A stretch of DNA of 64,000 nt from Tillandsia leiboldiana (taxonomy: Eukaryota > Streptophyta > Magnoliopsida > Poales > Bromeliaceae), in assembly GCA_029204045.2 (NCBI GenBank), contig CM055074.1, forward strand, positions 16,543,164 to 16,607,163, in the 5' to 3' direction. The notes beneath the pieces are model-generated. The model had not been told where the DNA came from. It did no database searches and saw only the letters and a list, made by a program, of their open reading frames with translations. Positions 1 through 8,692 of the stretch are shown here, in pieces (within the stretch, counting starts at the first letter, position 1; each line of letters begins with the position of its first letter). The translations under genes and the position numbers were made by a program.

Positions 1-1
1 A

Positions 2-1174
2 GACGTGACTCGGTTTGTGGCACACTGCCTGGTGTGCCAACGGGTGAAGGCCGAGCACCAGCATCCGGCAGAAAAATTGCAACCCTTACCGGTGCCCGAG
101 TGGAAGTGGGACATGATTACCATCGATTTTGTGACCGGGTTCCCGAGATCGTCACAGGGACACGATGCAATATGGGTGATTGTGGACCGACTGACGAAAT
201 CGGCCCACTTTCTGCCCATACACACGACGTGGACGCGGGAACGACTGGCACAAACCTACATCAACGAGATAGTAAGGTTGCATGGGGTGCCGACATCCAT
301 CACGTCGGACAGGGACACGCGATTTGTGACAAACTTTTGGCAGAGCCTGCAGCGAGCAATGGGAACCAAGTTGCACTTCAGTACGGCTTTTCACCCGCAG
401 ACCGATGGACAATCAGAGCGGGTGATACAAATTGTGGAGGACATGCTTCGAGCATGCGTTTTGGACTTGGGCCAAGGGTGGGCACGGTGTTTGCCCCTAG
501 TGGAATTTGCCTACAATAACAGTTACCAGGCCAGCATTCAGATGGCACCATACGAGGCCATGTACGGGCGCCGCTGTCGGTCTCCAATATGCTGGGACGA
601 CATGGGTGAGCGTAAGTTTCTGGGCCCAGATTTGGTGGAGGAGACCGAAGCAAAGGTGCGATTGATTAGACAAAGGCTACTGACCGCCCAGAGCAGACAG
701 AAAGGCTACGCGGACAACAGACGCCGAGACTTAGAGTTCATGGTGGGAGAGCATGCGTTACTCCGAGTTTCACCCTCCAAGGGGAACTGACGCTTCGGCA
801 TAAAGGGAAAGTTAAACCCGAGGTACGTAGGACCGTTCGAGATCCTAGAACGCGTAGGACCGGTGGCGTACCGATTAGCCCTGCCGCCGAATCTCGAACG
901 AGTCCATAACGTGTTCCATGTCTCAATGCTCCGGAAGTACCTAGCTGATCCCTCTCATGCCTTGGATGCCTCCACTATCGAGTTGCGAGAGGATTTAAGC
1001 GTCGAGGAGACGCCGGTGCGGATTTTGGCGAGAGAGGACAAGAAGTTGCGCAAACGAACAATCCCCTATGTAAAGGTCCAGTGGAGCAACCATGAAGAGC
1101 GCGAGGCAACTTGGGAACTGGAATCGAAGATGAGAGAATGTTTTTCCGAATTGATTAGTGGGGTTTGTACTTAA
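2..1174 (+). pseudogene. pol: gypsy pol 3' end: integrase plus chromodomain, with one in-frame stop
   Basis: This is the C-terminal part of a gypsy polyprotein that inserts the cDNA into the host chromosome. The reading frame enters from the left edge. Counting from codon 5-7, the CxxC half of the HHCC zinc finger is at residues 8-11, and the catalytic triad is D41 (MITIDF), D102 (SDRDTRF) and E138 (DGQSER). After the core comes a GPFEI motif and a chromodomain with the VKVQW and EATWE signatures, which in chromoviruses reads histone marks and steers insertion to heterochromatin. A TGA at 788-790 interrupts the frame between the integrase core and the GPF motif. The frame is otherwise open to 1174, so one nonsense change explains the break. 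All visible active-site residues are kept. Confidence 0.9.
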
Positions 1175-1209
1175 GTTTCGGGACGAAACTTTTTATAAAG
1201 TGTGAGTGG

Positions 1210-3840
1210 TATAGTGATCCGGCCCTTAGGGGTATTTTTGACTCACATGTAGTTATTTAAGCCTTTAAGTGAAATAAAATTATTCAATTCTTAAGAGTTG
1301 GCCAGTGTGTGGTGCTGGTATTTTTCTGCGATAGAGCGCGGAAAATGATGGCCGACGGTGCGATCGGATCTGAAATCCGACGTCAGGATCTTCCGGAACG
1401 AAATTCTTAGTGATACGGTGATTAGTCATGCATCGGAATCCGTACAAAATATCTTGCACCCGTTAGAGATAAGGTGGGTTATCTCGTAGGGGATAATTAA
1501 TTAGTTAATTAATTATCCGATGACAGAAAATAGAATTTTCTTACGTACGAATTAAAGAGGAAATTAATTAAAGATATAATACGAGCTATATAAGGGATCC
1601 CGATTATCGGAAAGAAAAGAAAAGAAAAATAAAACCCTAGCCGGTGAGGAGAGAAAGAAAGAGAAAAAGGAAAAGACGGAACCCTAGCCGGAAGAAAGGG
1701 AAAGGAGAAAGAGAAGGAGCCCGATCTCCCCGGACAACGAACCGAAGGCAAGAACGCGACCGGACAACCTTCCCGTCGATCTTCGGTTAGTAAAATAATT
1801 GTTATAAATTATTTGGGATTTTTCCGTCGTCCTTTTTGTTTGAGTTCTTGGGTTTCTCCGTAGTATCCGTCACCGTCGCCGTCATCGTCGTCATGCTATG
1901 GCACGGAACGGACGGCGGAGGCGCGCGGTGCCGCTAGGGCATCGTGCGGAGGAGAATCGCGGACGGCGGATCGCCGCCGCAAGCGGCGATGGGACCGCGC
2001 GGGCATCGCCCGGACTCCGTGCGGGTCGTACCCGCACGGGCGCCGCGCGGCCACCGCGCGGGCGGCACCCGCGCGGACCCGCAACCGCGCGGGCACCGCA
2101 CGGTCGCCGCGCGGCTACCGCGCGGGCGGCACCCACGCGGACCCGCAACCGCGCGGGCACCGCGCTGGCGCCGCGCGGCTACCGCGCGGGCGGCACCCAC
2201 GCGGACCCGCAACCGCGCGGGCAACGCACGGGCGCCGCGCGGCTACCGCGCGGGCGGCACCCACCCGGACCCGCAACCGCGCGGGCGCAGCGAGGGGCAC
2301 CCAAGCGGGCGCCGCGCGGGCAACCCCACGCGCGGCCGCCGCACGGGCAGCACCCGCGCGAGGCGCCGCGCCGCGTGGGCGTCGCCCGCGGAGACACGCC
2401 GTGCGGTTCCAAACCGCGCGGGGCTCCGGCGGACGACGACGGCGGCGCGGGATTCCGGTTTTCGTCAACCCGGACGGTGTTGGACTTTTCCGTCGAAAAG
2501 AGTAGATTGGGTCTTTTGTTTTGGGATGTTAGTACACGTTTTTGACTATAGTTATCCTTGCGGACTTTCTTTAGGTCCAGGTGCGCAGCGGGGGTACGCG
2601 AAGGATTCAGGTGTTCCGATTTCTCTTCAACTAGGTGGGTACGGTTGCTATAAGTGCAACAAGTGCAGTAAGTGCATCTATCATCATTAAAATGCTCTTA
2701 ACTTGTCTAACAAAGTAGATGGACAGTTTAACCTTTCGCATAATTGTATTTTATCTAACAATTGAAGCGGCTACGGTCGCGGTGCTCACTACACGCCGAT
2801 CTCGGCAAATCCGTTTTCGGATGCTGCACGTACACAGGCGGATTGGCCTCCGCATGGGTGTACTTTTCCGGAGAAGTGGTCTCTTTTTGACCCGTGTACC
2901 TCACAAATGGGTGGGAGCCGTGAGGACCTCTTCGCGCCTGCTGAAAATAGCACACCAGCACCGTGAAGAGGTTGAAAGCATCAAAAAGGTGTTTGCGCAC
3001 GAGGGGAGACTTTAGTCTCTCCGACAGGTACTCTGGGGTTGGTGCCCAACTTAATTGATAAATCTGGGGTTGGTGCCCAGCTTAATTATGTACAGGGTTT
3101 TAGCGAAAGGTTCCGGTGTAATCGGTTTGCTCCTTATTCCTTATTGATATTAGACATCTACTTTGTTTGTCACTGACTTTACCCACTCCGTGACAGGTAT
3201 TACTAGGTGCGTTAGCCGGGACGGCGGTGAGACTGCGTCGCGAGGACCGTAGTCAGGATACTTGGTTTTTATCTCGTTTTCCTTATACTTTAAAGAGTTC
3301 ATTTGCTTGTGGATCATATTAGTCGTGGACATGTATTAGTTAGCGCTGTGGATGAGGTGTACTTTTATACTATTGACACTTTTAGTGATGCTTTCATACG
3401 CGGCACGTTTTCATGATAAACCAAATGATTTCGAAAATGTTTTCTCAAAATGAAGTGCCGTGTGGGCACGGGTTTTGCAACCGCTGGTTTTATCCTTTCT
3501 AAACGTTGATGCCGCTTTAATAACTCGCTTGAAAATAAAATAACCAGGTGTCGAGTGGACACCGGTCTTTCAAAACATTAGTTAAATTACTATGCTATGT
3601 TTGACGAGGTATGTCTATTGTATGGTTGATGGTTGGTGTATGATGTTGTAAACTAAACGCATGTTGTAAATGAGACGCCGTACATATACAGAGGAGACTC
3701 TGTCCGTGGGCAGAGAGAATTTGTGTATGTGGCGGTCTGCCACGCACCGGGGATGAGGTTTAAGTTACCTTGTTAAGAAAAAAAAATAATACACGCAATT
3801 TTCTGCTTTGATAGACTCAAAAACCCCCGGGGGCGTGACA
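1210..3840 (+). repeat. 3' LTR of the first gypsy element
   Basis: The LTR probably starts at TATAGTGATCC (1210), a mutated form of the TGTAGTG start seen in the related LTR at 21206, and ends GCGTGACA at 3840, about 2.63 kb. It contains a purine-rich stretch (1610-1730), a very GC-rich block (1890-2460) and a conserved segment near 2840-2890 (GGCCTCCGCATGGGTGTAC) that recurs in diverged form near 26490, 27510 and 37090 in other LTRs of this window. The long open frames in the GC-rich block come from repeats and are not genes. The right edge is firm; the left edge is inferred. Confidence 0.75.
2013..2290 (+). repeat. GC-rich 64-bp tandem repeat inside the LTR
   Basis: The anchor ACCCGCAACC recurs at 2077, 2141, 2205 and 2269, an exact 64-bp period over about four copies with a few substitutions. 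Because 64 is not a multiple of three, each copy is read in a new frame, which explains the overlapping Pro/Arg/Ala-rich open frames on both strands. Confidence 0.85.
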
Positions 3841-5095
3841 ATCCGACCCTCGAGCGCGGAGAACTCCACGCAACAAGCTGCTGTCCCCGAAATCCTCACA
3901 ACATACAAAGGTTCCCAGTAAGCACGGGAAAACACCAAGAAAAACCCGAAACTATGGGATGCTGAAAATACCAAGATCGTAGCCCTACCTGTCTCGGATC
4001 CAACGGCGCAAGAATCGCTCGAAAAAGTGGTCGGAGTAGGCCGGGGGAGCTCGCGTACCGAAATGCGACGGAAGGAAACACCGACGAAGGAGCGTCGCGA
4101 CCCGCCAAAGAAATGGAAACCTCAGGAAACGTGCCACGTAAAATCCTAGAAATCCACAGATGGATGCAGGATAGCACGGGGATCAACTTTGCTGAAGGCG
4201 TCGAGGTGAAAAGAGGCTCCGAAATGCAGAAAGGAGGAAAAAGAAAGCGGCTCGGGTCCTTAAATAGGCCAAAAAAACAATTCGAAAAATGACGATTGTG
4301 TCCCTCATTCCGGGCGCCCGAAATATTTCGGGCGCCAACAGTGCGCGGTCTGCTGCCTCGCGGAGCGCCCGGGTTTATCCGGTTCCGCCACGTCACCCGC
4401 CAAAACAGCGGACAGCCGATCCGGCCATCCACCGAACGACACGTGGCCAGCGCGGGCGCCGACGCGTGGCACGCACTCGCGCGGGAAACGCGGTCAACGC
4501 TCCTGCGCCGCCACCTGCACCCCTGCCAGGCACGCGCCCCGAGGCCGCCCCGGCCTACTCCGTGGTCCCGGTCCACAGCACCGGCCACTCCAAGCCCGCC
4601 ACGTGTCTGCACCCAACCAGTAGGAAAATGCCACGTGGCCCGACGCTCCCGTGCACCGCGCGCCTGCCCGCGCGCCCGCGCCGCTGCGCTCCGCCGCTGC
4701 CCGCCGCCGCCGAAACAGTACCATAGGCCTCAAAATCCGTGCGCGTCATCCGAGCTCCGAAAATTGCAAATAAATAGTCCATTTTCATCGTTTTCGCGCG
4801 CTGAATCCAAATCCGATGTCCGTTTTGCCAAATTCCAAACCTCAAATTTTCCGAAGGCATCCGGAAAGGTGTTCTTTTGTCCAAACTTCGCACTGAGTCC
4901 AATTTTGATCTCCGTTTCATGCGAAACCACTTCTAAACACTCGACGGGTCCTCCAATTACCCACGTGATTCCTTTTTAAGCCCGAAGTCCATCACTTGTG
5001 TCCAAATTGCGCACAAACACCACCGACACACCACGCAGGCCTCCGAAAGCTGCTAATCAACCAGAAAACTCATCGCGGAGATCCGGGTCCTCCTA
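3841..5095 (-). repeat. Ty3/gypsy LTR, 5' portion on the minus strand
   Basis: Read on the minus strand, this is the start of an LTR of the large gypsy family seen at 42503, 50250 and 52183. It begins close to 5095 with TAGGAGGACCC, a two-base variant of the family start TGTGAGGACCC. It has a GC-rich upstream region with several ACGTGG/ACGTGT motifs, a TATTTAAGG box at about 4258-4270, and downstream sequence shared with the LTR near 44870-45000 (GCGCAAGAATCGC). It is cut at 3840 by the first gypsy element and inserted in the copia-0 remnant at its right edge. The remainder of the LTR lies left of the window. Confidence 0.8.
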
Positions 5096-5290
5096 GAAGC
5101 GATTGTATCCAACAAATATAGATTGTCATTCACAGATAAAGAACCAGTTCCAACAAGATTTGAATTTTGAAAAAGACTAAATTTATTATTTCCAAATGAA
5201 CAAGAGTAACCGAATTTGTCCAAAATAGAAATAGAAACCAAATTCCGTCTAAACGACGGTACAATAAATGTCTCTTCTAAATCCAAATAA
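5096..5290 (-). pseudogene. pol: copia-0 pre-integrase remnant
   Basis: The minus-strand frame reads DLEETFIVPSFRRNLVSIS and then a GFSC-like block ending NLYLLDT. This is the segment of copia polyproteins between protease and the integrase zinc finger (GAG_pre-integrase region), recognised from family memory. It begins exactly at the copia-1 junction and ends at the gypsy LTR junction, so it is a fragment of about 65 residues. Confidence 0.8.
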
Positions 5291-5518
5291 TGTTACGGAA
5301 TTTGAGTTGGCGTAGTTTCGTGAAAGTCTCAAGTCTTGAAGATTGAAGGTGAAGAAAGTTGGATCATTTAACTCAATCTCAAGAAAGAAGAATTCAAAAG
5401 GATCAGGTATGTTTTAACTAAAGATTTTGTGTGATCCGAATACTTCTTGTAGTGTAGAAACACTTGGAAGAATCTTTCATTGCATAAAAATCAAAAACTG
5501 GACTTGGGACATGTTCAG

Positions 5519-5801
5519 GATCCGGATCAGGTTGTTCGATCCGGATCCCGAAGGTGGTTCGTTCATACACCAGTTCAATCCGGATCGTAGCCTCTCTTGA
5601 TCCGGATCCCGAACACTGAGTTTACCATCTTCCTTGAACGATCCGGATCAGGCTTCGCAATCCGGATCCCGAACGTTGATGTTTGGTGAACTGTATGAAC
5701 GATCCGGATCAAGCACTTCGATCCGGATCCCGAACCTTCGTTTTTCTGGAATTACCTGACTCGTTACGACGATCCGGATCACAGCTAATCCGATCCGGAT
5801 C
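5519..5801 (+). promoter_or_regulatory. array of paired GATCCGGATC palindromes in the LTR U3
   Basis: The palindrome (or AATCCGGATC) starts at 5519, 5538, 5578, 5599, 5640, 5659, 5701, 5720, 5771 and 5792. That is five pairs with 19-21 bp between pair members and about 60-70 bp between pairs. The second member is often followed by CCGAA. The position just upstream of the TATA box suggests an enhancer that binds a dimeric factor; this is inference. The same array is in the 3' LTR from about 15362. Confidence 0.7.
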
Positions 5802-5867
5802 GCCGTCCGTAAAATCTCCAGAAATGTTAGGTTTTTGATTCTTATCTCCTTCCTAGGGTTTCTAACC

Positions 5868-5877
5868 TATAAATAGA
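5868..5877 (+). promoter_or_regulatory. TATA box of the copia-1 5' LTR
   Basis: TATAAATAGA is a near-consensus plant TATA box, 67 bp after the last palindrome of the array. The same site is at 15711-15720 in the 3' LTR. Transcription would begin about 30 bp downstream, placing the hairpin array in the RNA leader. Confidence 0.75.
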
Positions 5878-6157
5878 CCCTATGACTCTTTTTCATGGGG
5901 GCCGAAAATCCAAATACCATCATTTTTCCTGTATCATCTTATACGGCTCTAGATCCACATATAGAGAAGAAAGGAAATTATTAGAGAATACTCTATGTTT
6001 CTTCATCTATATTGATTAGTTTGATTCTAGGTTTTCATACTCACATCTTGAGTTGAATCAAACTAATGAATACTTAGATGGTATTTCCGATCTATCTTTG
6101 ATCTAAGTATTCGGCGGATCATCACCACCCAAAAACAACGATTTACCCCAAAAATCG

Positions 6158-6340
6158 GCGCGTGGATTCGCGTGTCCTTGTGGATTCAAGGTTCAACCGC
6201 TCTCGTGGATTCGGAGCGAGGCACGTTCGTGGATTCGAAGGGTGCTATTGGGTGAAGACCGTGGATTCGGTCGGACGTCGTGGATTCGACGTTGGACGCC
6301 GTGGATTCGGCGTTGGGCGCAGATCGTGGATTCGAGAAGC
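6158..6340 (+). other. array of eight mini-hairpins with constant GTGGATTC loop
   Basis: GTGGATTC occurs at 6162, 6180, 6205, 6229, 6261, 6280, 6301 and 6326. The bases around most copies differ but stay complementary: CGC/GCG, CCTT/AAGG, TTC/GAA, GACC/GGTC, ACGTC/GACGT and ACGCC/GGCGT. The third copy pairs as CGCTC/GAGCG with a small internal loop, and the last has only about 2 bp. The 3' LTR copy is 16006-16177, and diverged copies lie in the copia-2 LTRs. It falls downstream of the TATA box, so it would be in the transcript. Function unknown. Confidence 0.75.
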
Positions 6341-6639
6341 GTCGCGGAGCGAGCGGAGAAGATCCTCTAGGAGCGTATGGAAAAGGTTGAGTCGTAATTG
6401 TGTACGGTAAATCACCTTGTACGTGTTTTAATTCTAGTGGATTTCTGCCGTGTTATCGGTCCCGTGGTTTTTTACTCCGGTGATGGAGTTTTCCACGTAA
6501 AAATCTTGCGTATTATTTTTTATTTCCGCATTGGGTTTTTATCGCAACGATTTTTGAGTGTTTATACGTTTACACCTATTCACCCCCCTCTAGGTGTTTT
6601 TTCCCCTATTTAGATCCTTATTACATATAACCCAACAAG

Positions 6640-6651
6640 TGGTATCAGAGC
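6640..6651 (+). other. copia-1 primer binding site (tRNA-Met)
   Basis: TGGTATCAGAGC lies two bases after the 5' LTR end and is complementary to the 3' end of plant initiator tRNA-Met. It primes minus-strand DNA synthesis. Confidence 0.95.
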
Positions 6652-6670
6652 GGGAATAGGGTTGTAAACA

Positions 6671-8692
6671 ATGGTTGAAGGTGGAAACATCAACCGACCC
6701 CCGTTCTTCGATGGAACAAATTATGCGTACTGGAAAGTACGGATGAAAGCCTTTTTAATTTCCATCGACGAACGGGTGTGGCAATCAATTGAATTAGGAT
6801 GGTCTAATCCAACTGAATTTATTGGTGATGTTCGCACCTTAAAACCTAGGTCGAAATGGACCAAGGAAGAGTTAGATTCATCTTCTTACAATGGCAAGGG
6901 AATTAATGCTATCTTTAATGCCTTATCTCAAACTGAATTCTCTCGCGTCTCGGCATGTGAGACTGCGAAAGAAATCTGGGATGTTCTTCAGGTTACACAT
7001 GAAGGAACTAACCTCGTGAAGATTCAGAAACTGCAAATGCTTACGAGCAAGTTTGACTCTATCTTAATGGCAGAAAATGAATCTTTCACGGACTACTATA
7101 CACGATTGCAAGACATCGTAAACTCATGTGCTAATCTGGGAGAGAAGATTCCAGAATTTAAGATTGTAAGAAAGATCTTAAGAACTCTTCCTGAACGATT
7201 TCGCCCAAAGGTTACTGCCATTGAAACTATTAAACACCCGGACGAAATACGTGTAGAAGAATTAGTTGGTTCATTACAAACTTATGAAATGACATTTACT
7301 ACTAACAATTCTTCTGGAAAGGCATCTACTTCGAAGTCTTCAGGTTATGCGTTGAAAACAACTAAGGAAGAAGACACGGATACATCCTCCTCAGACGATG
7401 ACGAGAACCTTTCTATGGAGGAATTTGAGAAGCAGCTCGCTCTCTTGACAAGAAAGTTTCGCCGCAACTTTCGAAGGGGTAATTCAAGCAAATCTCCATC
7501 CTTCGGAAAGTCGAACAAAGGCAAGGGTACTTCAAGTTACAAGTCAAGAAAGCAAGAGAACTTCTCAAAGGATAAGAAAAGTTCAGAAGGACAACTTCAA
7601 TGCTTCAAATGTCGAGGCTACGGCCACATTGCAACGGAGTGTCCTAACAAGTATCCGGCAAAGAAGAAGGCGATGCAAGTCGTCACTTGGGATGACAACT
7701 CAACGTCAAATGAGTCGTCTTCGAGTGATGAAGAAAAGAGCTCCACCGCATTCCACGCGTCCGTATCTTCACCCTTCATGTGCTTTATGGCAAGTACATC
7801 CGAGTCGTTGTCCAACTCCACTGTTGAAAAGAATGCTACGGACAACGAATCGGATGATTCGGAAGGTGAAGAATTTGCTCTAGCCTATCACAGATCTTTA
7901 CGGGATTTAAAGAAACCGGTTGAGCAAAACAAGGGGTTGAGAGGGAGATTGCAGGATCTCGAAGAAGAAGTAAAAAGGGTAACTTCTCTCTCGACCGATC
8001 TTGAAGTGGAAAGGGATAAACTGATAAAAGAAAATGTTTCCCTTCAAGAGTCCAATGAGCAACTCGAGAAGAACTATATAGATATGGTGAACAAAGCGAA
8101 CTATTTCTTGAAGCTCTACGGCGAGGCCCGACGGGAAAAATTGGAAATGACAGAGACCATTTGCCAACTCAAGGATGACTTACAGCAATTTTCTTTAGGA
8201 AGGAGTAAGTTGGATAAACTTCTTGGTCTTGGTCAAACAAACAAGTTCGGCCTCGGATACAATCGAACTGAAGACAATTTTAGTTCGGTTGGGACAGTCT
8301 TTGTGCCTCAGTCGGTATCTCCTCCTCTGACACCGGAAATCATGACAACCAACGACAACAAGCCTACTTCATCCTCTTCAGAATCGTCAAGCACAAAGGT
8401 ATGTTTTCGTTGTAATTTTGCAGGGCACATTGGAAGAAATTGCAAGATTGGAGCTCAAAGATCAAATCAACCACATCTTGCAACTGCTACCAATAAGTTC
8501 ACTCCATGGAATTCAAAGAAGGATTTTCCTAAAGAAAAGGACATTGGTAGTACTTCAAACAAGACGATGACAAAAGAAAAAAACCAATCTTGCAAGACGT
8601 CTTCATCAAGGAAAACTTCTCAACCATTGCCAACATACTCCAAAACTCAAAAGGTTTGGGTATGCAAAGGTGAAACCCCTCCTTGTCTTTAA
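6671..8692 (+). CDS. gag: copia-1 Gag polyprotein, 673 residues
   Basis: Gag forms the cytoplasmic virus-like particle and packages the RNA. The ORF starts at the first ATG after the primer site (MVEGGNINRPPFFDG, the usual copia gag start) and is fully open. The N-terminal 220 residues match the plant copia gag pattern (UBN2-like; ERVWQSIELGW, KEIWDVLQ, LRTLPERF). Zinc knuckles lie at residues 311-324 (CFKCRGYGHIATEC) and 578-591 (CFRCNFAGHIGRNC). Between them is an acidic, Ser-rich stretch and then a heptad-rich, probably coiled-coil region (about 410-530). The ORF ends in TAA after KGETPPCL. In copia-2 the equivalent frame runs on into protease, so this stop lies in the filler of a deletion and is not the natural gag end. 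Intact gag suggests it may still make particles. Confidence 0.9.
   Translation: MVEGGNINRPPFFDGTNYAYWKVRMKAFLISIDERVWQSIELGWSNPTEFIGDVRTLKPRSKWTKEELDSSSYNGKGINAIFNALSQTEFSRVSACETAKEIWDVLQVTHEGTNLVKIQKLQMLTSKFDSILMAENESFTDYYTRLQDIVNSCANLGEKIPEFKIVRKILRTLPERFRPKVTAIETIKHPDEIRVEELVGSLQTYEMTFTTNNSSGKASTSKSSGYALKTTKEEDTDTSSSDDDENLSMEEFEKQLALLTRKFRRNFRRGNSSKSPSFGKSNKGKGTSSYKSRKQENFSKDKKSSEGQLQCFKCRGYGHIATECPNKYPAKKKAMQVVTWDDNSTSNESSSSDEEKSSTAFHASVSSPFMCFMASTSESLSNSTVEKNATDNESDDSEGEEFALAYHRSLRDLKKPVEQNKGLRGRLQDLEEEVKRVTSLSTDLEVERDKLIKENVSLQESNEQLEKNYIDMVNKANYFLKLYGEARREKLEMTETICQLKDDLQQFSLGRSKLDKLLGLGQTNKFGLGYNRTEDNFSSVGTVFVPQSVSPPLTPEIMTTNDNKPTSSSSESSSTKVCFRCNFAGHIGRNCKIGAQRSNQPHLATATNKFTPWNSKKDFPKEKDIGSTSNKTMTKEKNQSCKTSSSRKTSQPLPTYSKTQKVWVCKGETPPCL

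Larger units (their letters stand above)
1..3840 (+). mobile_element. Ty3/gypsy chromovirus-like retrotransposon, 3' part
   Basis: The window opens inside pol of a gypsy element. The visible order is integrase, GPF-type linker, chromodomain, a short region holding the conserved GGGACGAAACTTTTTATA stretch that precedes the 3' LTR in many plant chromoviruses, then the LTR ending GGGGGCGTGACA at 3840. The 5' half lies outside the window. The flank at 3841-3845 (ATCCG) should be one copy of the target duplication, but its partner is not visible. The element sits in an older gypsy LTR that resumes at 3841. Chromodomain motifs suggest the Tekay/Del branch; this is inferred from remembered family patterns. 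Confidence 0.88.
5291..6637 (+). repeat. copia-1 5' LTR
   Basis: It starts TGTTACGGAATTTG and ends ATAACCCAACA. Upstream of the TATA box are five 60-bp units of paired GATCCGGATC palindromes (5519-5801). Downstream of the TATA box, in the presumed transcript, is an array of eight GTGGATTC mini-hairpins (about 6158-6340). A 248-base open frame over the hairpin array (6162-6410) is present in both LTRs but lacks an ATG and looks incidental. Confidence 0.95.

Noticed and set aside
1891..2690. Overlapping Pro/Arg/Ala-rich open frames on both strands
   Set aside because: They are products of the 64-bp GC-rich tandem repeat inside an LTR. The frame changes with each unit and there is no domain.
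3841..5095. Host promoter or gene fragment next to the first LTR
   Set aside because: The sequence aligns with the 5' part of the minus-strand gypsy LTRs at 44870-46148.
6158..6340. CRISPR-like array of GTGGATTC repeats
   Set aside because: The repeat is only 8 bp, spacing is irregular, and the context is a plant retrotransposon LTR with no cas genes.
6162..6410. 82-codon open frame present in both copia-1 LTRs
   Set aside because: It has no ATG start, lies in the hairpin array, and is identical in the two LTRs simply because they are recent copies.
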